From Enterococcus wangshanyuanii (GTDB lineage: Bacteria > Bacillota > Bacilli > Lactobacillales > Enterococcaceae): a stretch of DNA of 64,000 nucleotides. The notes under the pieces are model-generated. The model made no database searches. It was not told where the DNA came from and was given only the letters and a program-made list of their open reading frames with translations. This document shows, piece after piece, positions 8,476 to 16,276 of this stretch (the first letter of the stretch is position 1; each line of letters opens with the position of its first letter). The position numbers were made by a program, and so were the translations under genes. The stretch is taken from assembly GCF_002197645.1 (NCBI RefSeq), contig NZ_CP021874.1, positions 496,001-560,000 of the forward strand, written 5' to 3'.

Positions 8476-10149
8476 TCATTCGCTGATTCTTTTCTCGGCA
8501 GTCTTTAAATCGTCTAATAATTTTTGAAGGAAGCGCTCAATTTCAATTGGGAGCATATGGTAGCTGTTTAGTGTATTATTTTGCTGTTGAACAAAATCCA
8601 GTCTATATCTCAAGCTATCTTGGATTTTTATTAGATAATTTTGATCATTAAAATCTGGTAGTAAAGAAGCTGTTGGCGCATAAGTCATTGCGGTCAGTGG
8701 GCCAAAAGGTAGAAATGATTCTTTATTGTTGATCACTGCTTCGATGCAGGATAAGGTTTGTTGTGGGCTGATTTTTTGCCCATTAAAGTAGCCAGTATTT
8801 AAAATATAGCAATCAACCTTTTGCTTTTCAAATAGTTCTTTGAAGTCCTGATAATCTTCTGTTAACGGATACGAACGAAAAGGATTAGCAAACGGTTCAA
8901 TAACCAATCGGTCTAAGTCTGTTTCAGGCATGACATTTTCAGCGGTCGATCGTTTTGTAGCTAGAGTCAAGCCAAAGATAGTTGCTAATACAGGATCATC
9001 GATCTTTACGATTGGCGGTAAACTGTCATCTTTCATGATCCAATAAACGGCATCTAGCTTATCCGGCAGATAATCCTTTCGGTTAGGTGTTGCATACCGT
9101 GACTTGATTGTTCGACCGTTATTGTTTCTAATATCTTCAGTTACTAGCACTTTTTCATGCTGCTCATTCAGAGTAACGCCAATATTGTGACCAGTCAAAA
9201 AAAAGTTTATATGTGGATCTTTCATGGAATAGTCTTGTGTTTTATCGAAATAGGCAGGCTCTAAGGCAGTAGAGGAGCCATCTTTTTTAGAAATGATAAA
9301 TGCATCATCGTGAAGAACTGTGACGTTATGCTGATTTTGATGTTGTGCTAAAGTGATCGTTGATTTACCTGAACCTGATAAGCCAAAAACAGCCATGGTA
9401 TAGGTTTTGTCATCCAAGCTATACTGTTTAAGTCCGCCGTGACATGCAATGAAGCCATTTCGATGTGCGATCGCCCAAGCTAAAGTCAACGTCGCTTTTT
9501 TCAATTCTCCAAAATAACGAAGTCCTAAAATTGCAGCAACATTATGCGTAGGATCAATCAATACTAAACCATCTGGGAAATCTGGATGAACCCACGTTGG
9601 ATCAGCATAAACATAAATATCACCTTCATCATAATAGATTGAATCAGAGTAGAGAGCACGATAAGCAGTAGTTATGGACTGAAAATTTAAGAGATAGGCA
9701 TAAAGACTGTGTTCAAAGCCTTTTGGTAGTTGAAGGTGACACTTGATCATGAAATCAGCTGAAAGTCCGACAAATACTTCGCCATGATAACAATCTTTTT
9801 GAGAACTCTGATAGATTGCTTCACGTAAAAGTCCGCTGTAAAATTCGTCATCTACCTCGGGAGAACTAAGTATTCTTCTAGCCATCGCAGATCTGCCGAC
9901 AATTTTTCCATCATTCGCCACTAAAACCTTTGCATCGGCTGGTAGACCAAGCTCTTCTGGTCGATAGACTGGAATGTCAGTAACAATGGTTCCCAAAGCC
10001 TTTGTTGCTAAGGTGTAGCCATCGCTTAAACGAGTAATTTTATGAACGTTGTTTCTGTAAAAACTTGTTTCAATGATACTTCGAAAATTGGATAAAAGTG
10101 GATTTTCTTTTGTAATCTGATCGACGCTCAACTTTTCTACAGAACTCAT
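8476..10149 (-). CDS. pckA: Phosphoenolpyruvate carboxykinase, ATP type
   Basis: The 557-residue enzyme interconverts oxaloacetate plus ATP with phosphoenolpyruvate, CO2 and ADP. The kinase-1 P-loop GLSGSGKST is at 256-264, the kinase-2 metal site HDDAF at 280-284, and the family signature RYFGELKKA at 211-219. The start is the ATG at 10149: the ribosome-binding site GGAGGG abuts the ATG two codons upstream and is correctly spaced only for this one. No terminator is visible after the stop, which lies 15 bases before the -35 box of the T-box promoter, so read-through into the methionine gene is possible. In a fermentative organism this could serve anaplerosis or gluconeogenesis; which one is not visible. 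Confidence 0.9.
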   Translation of the reverse strand: MSSVEKLSVDQITKENPLLSNFRSIIETSFYRNNVHKITRLSDGYTLATKALGTIVTDIPVYRPEELGLPADAKVLVANDGKIVGRSAMARRILSSPEVDDEFYSGLLREAIYQSSQKDCYHGEVFVGLSADFMIKCHLQLPKGFEHSLYAYLLNFQSITTAYRALYSDSIYYDEGDIYVYADPTWVHPDFPDGLVLIDPTHNVAAILGLRYFGELKKATLTLAWAIAHRNGFIACHGGLKQYSLDDKTYTMAVFGLSGSGKSTITLAQHQNQHNVTVLHDDAFIISKKDGSSTALEPAYFDKTQDYSMKDPHINFFLTGHNIGVTLNEQHEKVLVTEDIRNNNGRTIKSRYATPNRKDYLPDKLDAVYWIMKDDSLPPIVKIDDPVLATIFGLTLATKRSTAENVMPETDLDRLVIEPFANPFRSYPLTEDYQDFKELFEKQKVDCYILNTGYFNGQKISPQQTLSCIEAVINNKESFLPFGPLTAMTYAPTASLLPDFNDQNYLIKIQDSLRYRLDFVQQQNNTLNSYHMLPIEIERFLQKLLDDLKTAEKRISE

Positions 10150-10350
10150 GATCATCCCTCCTGAACTTTCTTTATGTATATTTTATCACAAAGTAATCGC
10201 TTGCAAAACTGCAGGATCAAATTTAGATAATTAGTTTATTGATTCTATAGATTATAATTTTTTAAAATAAATTCAGGAAAATATTTTATACTAGGAAAAA
10301 AAAAGAAGTAAAGGTATAATAAAGAAGAGAAGTGATAAGGGGAGAATAAA

Positions 10351-11028
10351 GTGAAGAAAAATTTTATTGATGCAAAAGATGATGTTATTGATTATTTAAA
10401 TAAACAGAAAAAAATGACAGCTATCATTATTGGTATCGCAGTTTTATTTATTATTAGTTTATTTTTTATGATCCCTAAAGTACAGGCGAATATTCGTGCC
10501 TCTCAGATTCAATCGATTGTCGGTCAAACTAAATTGGCAAAAAAAGCCAATTATTTAGATGCTAAAACGGCAGATCAGCAAATTAGCGAAAAAACAGCAA
10601 TGACTGTTTTGTTTTCTGTCCCGAGTGGAAAAACGTATGATGCAGTGATCGATGTTTTAAAAGATACGGATCAAATGAAGACGTTCAATCATAGTATTTA
10701 TATCTATCCTATTGTTTATAATGTTGAAAAAATAGAAGAGAAGTATAAGTTAAAAAGAGATGAAACGACAGTGATCTTTTTTGAAAGCGGCAAAGAAAAA
10801 AATCGTTATACTCTAGAAACGAATCAAGATATAAAGACAACATTGATCCCTGCTTTGAATCAGTTGCCATTGTCAAGCGTGGAGCCGACGATCCAGACAC
10901 CAGCAGAAAATACAACACATTCAACTGCGGAAACAACTCAGACAACAGAAGAGACACAAACGCAAGAAGTCGATGAACAAGGACAAGTGCAGGAACAGCC
11001 GACTGATGCCGAAGTTCCTGCAGAATAA
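10351..11028 (+). CDS. Single-pass membrane protein with Thr/Glu/Gln-rich C-terminal tail, function unknown
   Basis: The 225-residue protein has a short charged cytoplasmic N-terminus, one membrane segment (about 22-45) and an extracytoplasmic domain of about 120 residues (50-175). From about residue 177 a low-complexity tail rich in Thr, Glu, Gln and Pro ends in EVPAE. There is no lipobox and no LPXTG. The alpha/beta pattern of the middle domain, with a strand-like TAMTVLFSVPSGKTYDAVI, could suggest a thioredoxin-like fold, but there is no CxxC pair. It starts at an ATG (10351; GGGGAG upstream) and is transcribed divergently from pckA. I do not recognise a function. The tail looks like a linker or wall-spanning stretch. 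Confidence 0.7.
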   Translation: MKKNFIDAKDDVIDYLNKQKKMTAIIIGIAVLFIISLFFMIPKVQANIRASQIQSIVGQTKLAKKANYLDAKTADQQISEKTAMTVLFSVPSGKTYDAVIDVLKDTDQMKTFNHSIYIYPIVYNVEKIEEKYKLKRDETTVIFFESGKEKNRYTLETNQDIKTTLIPALNQLPLSSVEPTIQTPAENTTHSTAETTQTTEETQTQEVDEQGQVQEQPTDAEVPAE

Positions 11029-11058
11029 TGACGTAACTACTAGAAAGAAGGGCTTACG

Positions 11059-11157
11059 ATGAAAGAATTGATTTTGATCCTATTATTGAAGCTTGGGATA
11101 ATCCAACCTGCTATGCAGCGTGTTTATGTAAGAAGTGATCGACGTGACAAGTATTAA
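11059..11157 (+). CDS. Possible 32-residue small protein or leader peptide
   Basis: An ATG at 11059, preceded by GAAGGG at good spacing, opens 32 codons ending TAA 11155-11157. The N-terminal half is a hydrophobic leucine/isoleucine helix and the C-terminal half is strongly basic (VRSDRRDKY). It sits between the anchored protein and the GNAT gene and overlaps an upstream in-frame extension of the latter. It could be a membrane micropeptide or a leader that affects translation of the GNAT gene. I do not recognise a family. Confidence 0.4.
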   Translation: MKELILILLLKLGIIQPAMQRVYVRSDRRDKY

Positions 11158-11186
11158 TTGGCGGACGTTGGCCACTGATTTAGTAA

Positions 11187-11221
11187 GAAAGAGGACTCAG
11201 ATGTCTACTGAGTCCTCTTTC
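11187..11221 (+). promoter_or_regulatory. Perfect 14-bp hairpin covering the GNAT ribosome-binding site
   Basis: Bases 11187-11200 and 11208-11221 are perfectly complementary, with a 7-base loop. The left arm contains AAAGAGG and the loop holds ATG 11201. Folded, it would hide the likely Shine-Dalgarno sequence and expose the start codon. There is no U-run after it, so it is a poor terminator. Confidence 0.6.
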
Positions 11222-11731
11222 GATCAAAATAGACTAAAAAAAGTGCGTATAAATGAATCGATTCGGCTGAATCCCTTTGATAAATTTAGAAATGAAACAT
11301 TGAAATGGTATCAAGATCCGCAAAATATGCGGAATATCATAGGCGTAGAAACTGTTTACAGCAAAGCGCAGATTCAGCAAATGTATCATTGGCAAAATGA
11401 ACATGGACTTCTTTATTATATTGAATATCATGATGGTGACGGCTTTCAAACGATCGGAGATGTCTGGCTGGCAGAAGACGATTATGCAATTGTCATCGAT
11501 CAATCCTTTCAAAATCAACATATCGGACGAATGGTTACCAAATACTTTATCTATAAAGCAAAAAAACTTGGCAGAGAACGAATCACAGTCAGTGAGATTT
11601 TCAACTGGAATGAAGCGTCGCAAAAAATGTTCACTCATTTAAACTTTTACCCTTACAAGAAACAAAAGGATAGTTGGAGTTATCAAAAGCGTCTGAAAAA
11701 TCAGCATTTACGAAAAAAAAATTCAATTTAA
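11201..11731 (+). CDS. GNAT-family N-acetyltransferase
   Basis: The GNAT fold is seen in RLNPF near the N-terminus, EYHDGDGFQTIGDVWL as central strands, and the acetyl-CoA-binding QNQHIGRMVTKYFI (a variant of the Q/RxxGxG/A loop), followed by NWNEASQKMFTHLNF, as in RimJ/RimL-like enzymes. Three starts are possible. ATG 11135 would give 198 residues. ATG 11201 (176 residues) has the only good ribosome-binding site, though that lies in a hairpin stem. GTG 11241 falls right at the domain edge but has no ribosome-binding site. I prefer 11201. The acetylated substrate is unknown. Confidence 0.75.
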   Translation: MSTESSFDQNRLKKVRINESIRLNPFDKFRNETLKWYQDPQNMRNIIGVETVYSKAQIQQMYHWQNEHGLLYYIEYHDGDGFQTIGDVWLAEDDYAIVIDQSFQNQHIGRMVTKYFIYKAKKLGRERITVSEIFNWNEASQKMFTHLNFYPYKKQKDSWSYQKRLKNQHLRKKNSI

Positions 11732-11743
11732 CGTTTTTTGACC

Positions 11744-11773
11744 TTGACGAATAAATCATAAGTAGTGTAGACT
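11744..11773 (+). promoter_or_regulatory. Promoter of the Trp transporter leader
   Basis: TTGACG (11744-11749), an 18-base spacer and TAGACT (11768-11773) form a plausible sigma-A promoter. Transcription would begin near 11780, about 25 bases before the leader peptide start. Confidence 0.65.
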
Positions 11774-11805
11774 ACATTTAACAGAGAAACTATAGGAGTG
11801 ATTAC

Positions 11806-11868
11806 ATGATGAAACTATCCACACCAAACAACCAATTGAATAACTCATGGCAAAACTGGCGTAGATAG
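11806..11868 (+). CDS. Trp-codon leader peptide (20 residues)
   Basis: Behind GGAG at 11794, an ATG-ATG start opens 20 codons that end at TAG 11866-11868. Codons 15 and 18 are both TGG, in the context SWQNWRR, so a 20-residue peptide carries two tryptophans just before its stop. The next bases begin a chain of alternative hairpins ending in a terminator, and the genes beyond encode a predicted tryptophan transporter. This is the classic layout of a ribosome-mediated attenuator in which charged tRNA-Trp is the signal. The peptide itself probably has no other function. Confidence 0.78.
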   Translation: MMKLSTPNNQLNNSWQNWRR

Positions 11869-11990
11869 TTGTATGTATGGTGCTCTCATAGATACAACGA
11901 ATTAGAATTTTTTCTAAAGTTTGTATCTATGTCGGTTTATTAATGATGATTTCTGACCGCATAGATGATTGATCTATGCGGTTTTTGTTT
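11868..11990 (+). promoter_or_regulatory. Transcription attenuator with four alternative hairpins
   Basis: Five segments can pair in turn: 0 (11868-11879) with 1 (11887-11898), 11 of 12 pairs; 1 (11887-11897) with 2 (11921-11931), 11 pairs; 2 (11925-11936) with 3 (11956-11966), with one bulge; and 3 (11956-11966) with 4 (11972-11982), an 11-bp terminator followed by a T-run to 11990. Segment 0 begins at the leader stop codon. A ribosome reaching the stop would mask 0, let 1:2 form and so allow terminator 3:4. A ribosome stalled on the Trp codons would leave 0:1 free to form, releasing 2 to pair with 3 and permit read-through. Confidence 0.72.
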
Positions 11991-11991
11991 A

Positions 11992-12035
11992 AAAACAACA
12001 GCCGCTCCTTTTTAGGACTTGCTGTTGTTTTTTTT
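11992..12035 (+). terminator. Second, tandem terminator hairpin before trpX
   Basis: An 11-bp stem (11992-12002 with 12021-12031), with an 18-base loop able to form a short inner stem, is followed by a run of T to 12035. It comes directly after the attenuator terminator and before the trpX ribosome-binding site at 12056. Confidence 0.65.
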
Positions 12036-12068
12036 GTTTCGAAAATTTACAATTTAGGAGGAGAAAAA

Positions 12069-13058
12069 ATGAGAAAAAATCGTTTATCATTTGTTGTAGC
12101 TGTCATTATTATCTTTTTGATTGGGTCATTTTTTATAGAAAAAAGAGAAACACAAAAAGAAAAATTACCTACAGTTGGTGTGCTTCAATTTGTGAGCCAC
12201 CCTGCATTAGACCAAATTTATAAGGGTATCCAAGCGGGACTGAAAGAAGAAGGTTATGAAGATGGTAAAAACATGACATTGGCTTTTCAAAACGGACAGG
12301 CTGATCAAAGTAAACTAGCGACAATGAGTCAACAACTGGTGCAAGAGAAAAAATCAGATATTCTAATTGGGATAGCGACACCAGCCGCGCAAGCATTGGC
12401 AAATACAACCTCTGAGCTTCCGATCATTCTGGGTGCAATCACCGATCCAGTGAGTGCAGGTTTGGTCAAAAGCAATGAAAAACCAGGAGCGAATATTACA
12501 GGTGTCAGTGATAAGTCTCCTGTTGATGCTCAGTTCGACTTGATCGCCAAATTAGTGTCGAACAATAAAAAAGTAGGTATTTTATATGCTTCCTCTGAAG
12601 AAAACTCTAAATACCAAGTCGAAGAAGCAAAGAAAGTTGCAGAGAAAAAAGGCATGACAGTCAAAACATATGCTGTACCGTCAAGTAATGAAATTGCCCA
12701 AACGGTTCAAGTGATGGCTAGTGAAGTGGATCTGATCTATATCCCGACAGATAACACAATTGCCAATGCGATGCAAACCGTAGTGAATGAAGCTGATAAA
12801 GCGAAGGTTCCAATTTTTCCTTCTGTTGATACGATGGTCGAGCAAGGCGGAGTTGCGACTGTGGGAATCAATCAATTCGATCTAGGTGTTCAAACAGGAA
12901 AAATGGCAGCGGCGATTCTTTCAGGAAAATCACAGCCGGCAACGATGCCGATCTATACTTTTGATTCAGGGGATATCATTATCAACCAAAAACAAGCAGA
13001 TAAACTAGGAATAAAAATTCCTGAAAATATTCGAGAAAAAGCTAAAATCGTAGAATAG
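12069..13058 (+). CDS. trpX: ABC transporter substrate-binding protein, predicted tryptophan (TrpX)
   Basis: The 329-residue extracytoplasmic binding protein belongs to the ABC_sub_bind family (PF04392). A hydrophobic N-terminal segment (about 8-21) is followed by two Rossmann-like lobes, with motifs TVGVLQFVSHPALDQI, IGIATPAAQALAN, LGAITDPVSAGLV, NITGVSDKSPVDAQ and VATVGINQFDLGVQTGKMA. It has no cysteine after the signal segment, so it is probably held by an uncleaved anchor and not by lipid. The ATG at 12069 follows AGGAGGAG; the frame upstream runs into the terminators and is not translated. Tryptophan as ligand is inferred from the family in Lactobacillales and from the Trp-codon leader. 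Confidence 0.83.
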   Translation: MRKNRLSFVVAVIIIFLIGSFFIEKRETQKEKLPTVGVLQFVSHPALDQIYKGIQAGLKEEGYEDGKNMTLAFQNGQADQSKLATMSQQLVQEKKSDILIGIATPAAQALANTTSELPIILGAITDPVSAGLVKSNEKPGANITGVSDKSPVDAQFDLIAKLVSNNKKVGILYASSEENSKYQVEEAKKVAEKKGMTVKTYAVPSSNEIAQTVQVMASEVDLIYIPTDNTIANAMQTVVNEADKAKVPIFPSVDTMVEQGGVATVGINQFDLGVQTGKMAAAILSGKSQPATMPIYTFDSGDIIINQKQADKLGIKIPENIREKAKIVE

Positions 13059-13069
13059 GAGTGGAAGAG

Positions 13070-13957
13070 ATGATCGTTTCAGCAATTGGACAAGGAATGC
13101 TATGGGCAATCTTAGGGTTAGGGATTTTTATGACCTATCGAATTTTAAATTTTCCGGATATGACAACAGAAGGGTCATTTCCATTAGGCGGAGCGGTTTG
13201 CGTGACTGCTATCACGTCTGGGATTCATCCGATTTTTGCAACGCTATTAGGTGTTTTAGCTGGTATGTGCGCCGGATTGGTCACAGGATTACTATTCACT
13301 AAAGGGAAAATACCAGTGATTTTAGCTGGAATATTGGTGATGTCAGGACTAAATTCTGTGATTTTATATGTGATGCAGACACCCAATCTATCATTATTAA
13401 ATAAGCCAAAAATTCAGGATTTCTTTTTGCAGTTTGATTTACCGAATTATTACGATATCGTTTTTTTAGGTGTAATTTTTCTTGTGATCATTATTAGTTT
13501 GTTGCTATTTTTCTTTAATACAAATCTAGGACAGGCTTATATTGCTACAGGAGACAATGAACATATGGCACGTTCACTTGGCATCAAAACAGATTCAATG
13601 AAAATTTTAGGTTTAACGTTATCAAATGGCGTGATTGCATTATCTGGGGCGTTGATTGCCCAGAATGATGGCTATGCGGATGTCAATAAGGGAACAGGCG
13701 TGATCGTCATTGGACTTGCATCGATCATTATTGGCGAGGTGCTTTTCGGTGAGTTGACATTTGCAGAGCGTTTGGTCGCGATCGTTGTTGGTAGTATCAT
13801 TTATCAATTGTTGATTCTAGCCGTGATCAAATTAGGCTTTGATACGACCTACTTGAAAATATTCTCTGCCGTGATTTTAGCAGCTTGTTTAATGATCCCG
13901 CAATTGAAAAAAGCATTGAATCTTCACTTTCTACCTGAGAAGGAGGCTGAAAAATGA
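13070..13957 (+). CDS. trpY: ABC transporter permease, predicted tryptophan (TrpY)
   Basis: The 295-residue integral membrane protein of the branched-chain amino-acid permease type (BPD_transp_2) has about eight hydrophobic segments. The motif MTYRILNFPDMTTEGSFPLG is characteristic of permeases paired with PF04392 binding proteins, and NLGQAYIATGDNEHMARSLG is the likely loop that contacts the ATPase. I start at ATG 13070, because AGGAG at 13057 is properly spaced for it, while the upstream GTG at 13061 would sit inside that site. It begins 12 bases after trpX and overlaps trpZ by four bases, so the three genes form one transporter operon. Confidence 0.83.
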   Translation: MIVSAIGQGMLWAILGLGIFMTYRILNFPDMTTEGSFPLGGAVCVTAITSGIHPIFATLLGVLAGMCAGLVTGLLFTKGKIPVILAGILVMSGLNSVILYVMQTPNLSLLNKPKIQDFFLQFDLPNYYDIVFLGVIFLVIIISLLLFFFNTNLGQAYIATGDNEHMARSLGIKTDSMKILGLTLSNGVIALSGALIAQNDGYADVNKGTGVIVIGLASIIIGEVLFGELTFAERLVAIVVGSIIYQLLILAVIKLGFDTTYLKIFSAVILAACLMIPQLKKALNLHFLPEKEAEK

Positions 13958-14736
13958 GTACTGTACTTGAATTGAAACATGCGACTAAAAGAATCGACAA
14001 TGGTCTAAATGAAACGAAGGTCATTTTGAATAATGTGAATCTAACGATTGAAAAAGGTGAATTTGTCACTGTTTTAGGTGGAAATGGGGCTGGTAAAAGC
14101 ACGTTGTTCAACAGTATCGCAGGAACCTTGTCTTTAAGTGAAGGTGACTTATTTATCAATCAACAAAAAATAACGAATTATTCTGAAGAAAAACGGGCAA
14201 CTTTTTTCTCACGAGTCTTTCAAGATCCTAAAATGGGCACAGCGCCACGAATGACTGTGGCAGAAAATTTACTCTTGGCAATGTACCGAGGACAAAAAAG
14301 AGGCTTACGTTTAAGAAAAATTAGTGATCAGCGAACTTTTTTCACGAAAATCTGCAGTGAAGTAGGAAATGGACTGGAAAATCATTTGGATACCCCAACT
14401 GGTAATCTTTCTGGCGGTCAAAGACAAGCATTGAGCTTGCTGATGGCCACGCTAACTAAACCAGAGTTATTATTGTTAGATGAACATACAGCAGCTTTAG
14501 ATCCTAAAACGTCAAAACAGTTGATGCATTTAACGGATCAGCGAATCAAAGAAGCTGATTTGACTTGTTTGATGATCACCCACCGAATGGAAGATGCATT
14601 AGAATATGGTAACCGGCTGATCGTCTTACAAAAAGGTCGGATCATTAAAGATCTGAATAAAAACGAAAAGGAAAAGCTGACTCTACAAGATTTATTGTTG
14701 TTTTTCGAAGAAGAAGCAGAGCTGTCAGTAGATTAA
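13954..14736 (+). CDS. trpZ: ABC transporter ATP-binding protein, predicted tryptophan (TrpZ)
   Basis: The 260-residue ATPase energises TrpXY. Walker A GGNGAGKST lies at 42-50, the signature LSGGQRQ near 153 and Walker B LLLLDEHTA near 175, with the switch histidine in MITHRMEDAL. The Walker B extension is DEHTA where most transporters have DEPTS, which is normal in this subfamily. The ATG overlaps the permease stop (ATGA). A strong bidirectional terminator follows directly and closes the operon. Confidence 0.87.
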   Translation: MSTVLELKHATKRIDNGLNETKVILNNVNLTIEKGEFVTVLGGNGAGKSTLFNSIAGTLSLSEGDLFINQQKITNYSEEKRATFFSRVFQDPKMGTAPRMTVAENLLLAMYRGQKRGLRLRKISDQRTFFTKICSEVGNGLENHLDTPTGNLSGGQRQALSLLMATLTKPELLLLDEHTAALDPKTSKQLMHLTDQRIKEADLTCLMITHRMEDALEYGNRLIVLQKGRIIKDLNKNEKEKLTLQDLLLFFEEEAELSVD

Positions 14737-14777
14737 AAAAGAAGTCAAGACTATCGATTAGTCTTGACTTCTTTTTT
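14735..14777. terminator. Bidirectional terminator, trpZ / yjjB-like gene
   Basis: An 18-bp perfect stem (14735-14752 with 14760-14777) is flanked by A- and T-runs. It overlaps the stop codons of both convergent genes. Confidence 0.88.
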
Positions 14778-15206
14778 ATCTAAAATATTTTTTAACAGAC
14801 GTTCTACGATTCCTGTGACCATAAATCCAGCTGCAATAGCTCCAGCAGTCATGATCACTTTGATAATGAAATGCATCCCATTAACATAGTCACCTAAAAC
14901 GATGCTTCGAACTGCTTGATAAGCCGGACCGCCAGGAACTAGTGGAACAAGACTGGGAATATTGAAGATGGTCATAGGCATTTTCTTTCTACGTGAAAAA
15001 AAGATGCTCATCAGGCCGATACCAATAGCGCCAAGAAAATTTGCAAAAATAGCTCCAGCTTCCATATTTTTAGTCAGCCAAAAGATCATCCAGCCTACAG
15101 TACCAGTGATACCGCAAGCATTCAGCAGCCTTCTAGGAACATTCGTGACGATCCCAAATGTAATTGTGCTTAAATAACTAAAAAGACAATGAATCACAAT
15201 TTCCAA
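14751..15206 (-). CDS. Threonine/serine exporter family, small subunit (YjjB-like, DUF3815)
   Basis: The 151-residue membrane protein has four hydrophobic segments and the family motif FNIPSLVPLVPGGPAYQAVRSIVLGDY. It is the C-terminal half of a ThrE-type exporter made as a separate chain; its partner is encoded immediately upstream with a 12-base gap. In E. coli the split YjjP/YjjB pair has been linked to succinate export and in corynebacteria the fused ThrE exports threonine, so the substrate here is open. The last eight codons lie in the shared terminator stem. Confidence 0.82.
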   Translation of the reverse strand: MEIVIHCLFSYLSTITFGIVTNVPRRLLNACGITGTVGWMIFWLTKNMEAGAIFANFLGAIGIGLMSIFFSRRKKMPMTIFNIPSLVPLVPGGPAYQAVRSIVLGDYVNGMHFIIKVIMTAGAIAAGFMVTGIVERLLKNILDKKEVKTNR

Positions 15207-15218
15207 AATAATTTCTCC

Positions 15219-15980
15219 TTACATAAATAGTTTAAAAACAATTGCAATGCCAATACCGATCGAACCTGCAATAAAAATGGCTTCTGTCGCGCGTGCTGTT
15301 CCACTTAATAGATGACCGGCCAAAATATCTCTAAATGAATTTGTGATCGCTACACCAGGAACCAATGGCATTACAGCACCAATAATGATATTATCGACAT
15401 TACCAGCTAGGTGAAAGGTCACAGCAAAATAGGCAAGCAGGCCAATTGTAAAGGAGGCTAGAAAATCATCTAGAAATTTAATATTCAGCCATTCTTTAGT
15501 GAAGTGTGCCACACTAAAGCCAGCCATACCAATAAAAAAAGTAGCTAAAAAATCATTCCAACTTCCACCGAAAATATACATCAAAGTACAACTGACAATG
15601 CCGGCTGCAAAAATTTGCAGCGTCATTGAGTACGTTGGGGCCTCAGAGTCGATATTGACTAATCTATAGTTAAGCTCAGCTAATGAAATTTCTTGGTTGG
15701 CAAATTGACGTGAAAGATTATTGACAATAGCCACTTTTTCCAGATTAATGCTGCGTTCCGTCACGTTTTCTAATTGAGTAAAATTACTGGAGCGAAACCC
15801 CATAAAAAGACCCGTGGCAGTTACATAGCTAACACTTTCTTTTTGACCAGCATTTTCTGCGATACGATTCATTGTGTCTTCAACACGATAGACCTCAGAA
15901 CCGCTCTCTGTCATTATTTTTCCAGCTAATAAGCAAGTATCTAAAATGAGTTGTAAATCTTTTTGTTTTGATTCTGTCAT
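15219..15980 (-). CDS. Threonine/serine exporter family, large subunit (YjjP-like, DUF1212)
   Basis: The 253-residue protein starts with a soluble N-terminal region of about 115 residues containing LLAGKIMTESGSEVYRVEDT, the DUF1212 signature. Five hydrophobic segments follow (from about 120), with MPLVPGVAITNSFRDILAGH near the C-terminus. The proline-glycine motif matches the one in the small subunit, as expected for the two homologous membrane halves. It is the first gene of a two-gene unit. The 236-base gap to the next gene on the left is AT-rich; I see no clear structure there. Confidence 0.82.
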   Translation of the reverse strand: MTESKQKDLQLILDTCLLAGKIMTESGSEVYRVEDTMNRIAENAGQKESVSYVTATGLFMGFRSSNFTQLENVTERSINLEKVAIVNNLSRQFANQEISLAELNYRLVNIDSEAPTYSMTLQIFAAGIVSCTLMYIFGGSWNDFLATFFIGMAGFSVAHFTKEWLNIKFLDDFLASFTIGLLAYFAVTFHLAGNVDNIIIGAVMPLVPGVAITNSFRDILAGHLLSGTARATEAIFIAGSIGIGIAIVFKLFM

Positions 15981-16276
15981 TACAAAAACTCCTTGAAGTA
16001 AAGTATGCGATAAAAACAGTGTATCACTTTTTCTATAGGTTTGAAATCATTGATTTATTAGAAATGAGCATGTTCCCTTTTTTAGAAATGTTTTTTCTTT
16101 ACTCCTAAGGCAAGAAGTAAAAAAGCAATATTTTTGAGCGATTATTTAAATTTTGCTTAGAATTATAAAGATACACTAAAAAAGTAAAGGAAAACTCTCA
16201 GATATCCAAAACATCCTTGCTTTTTCTCAGTAAAAGTCCTATCCTTATGTTAACAAACCAAAGGGGTCTAGATATT

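Noticed and set aside
11887..11990. Trp leader read as a T-box
   Set aside because: There is no T-box core sequence and no stem I/specifier arrangement; the short peptide with Trp codons explains the structure better.
11976..12068. N-terminal extension of trpX by about 31 codons
   Set aside because: It would be translated from inside the attenuator and second terminator, while a strong ribosome-binding site sits directly before ATG 12069.
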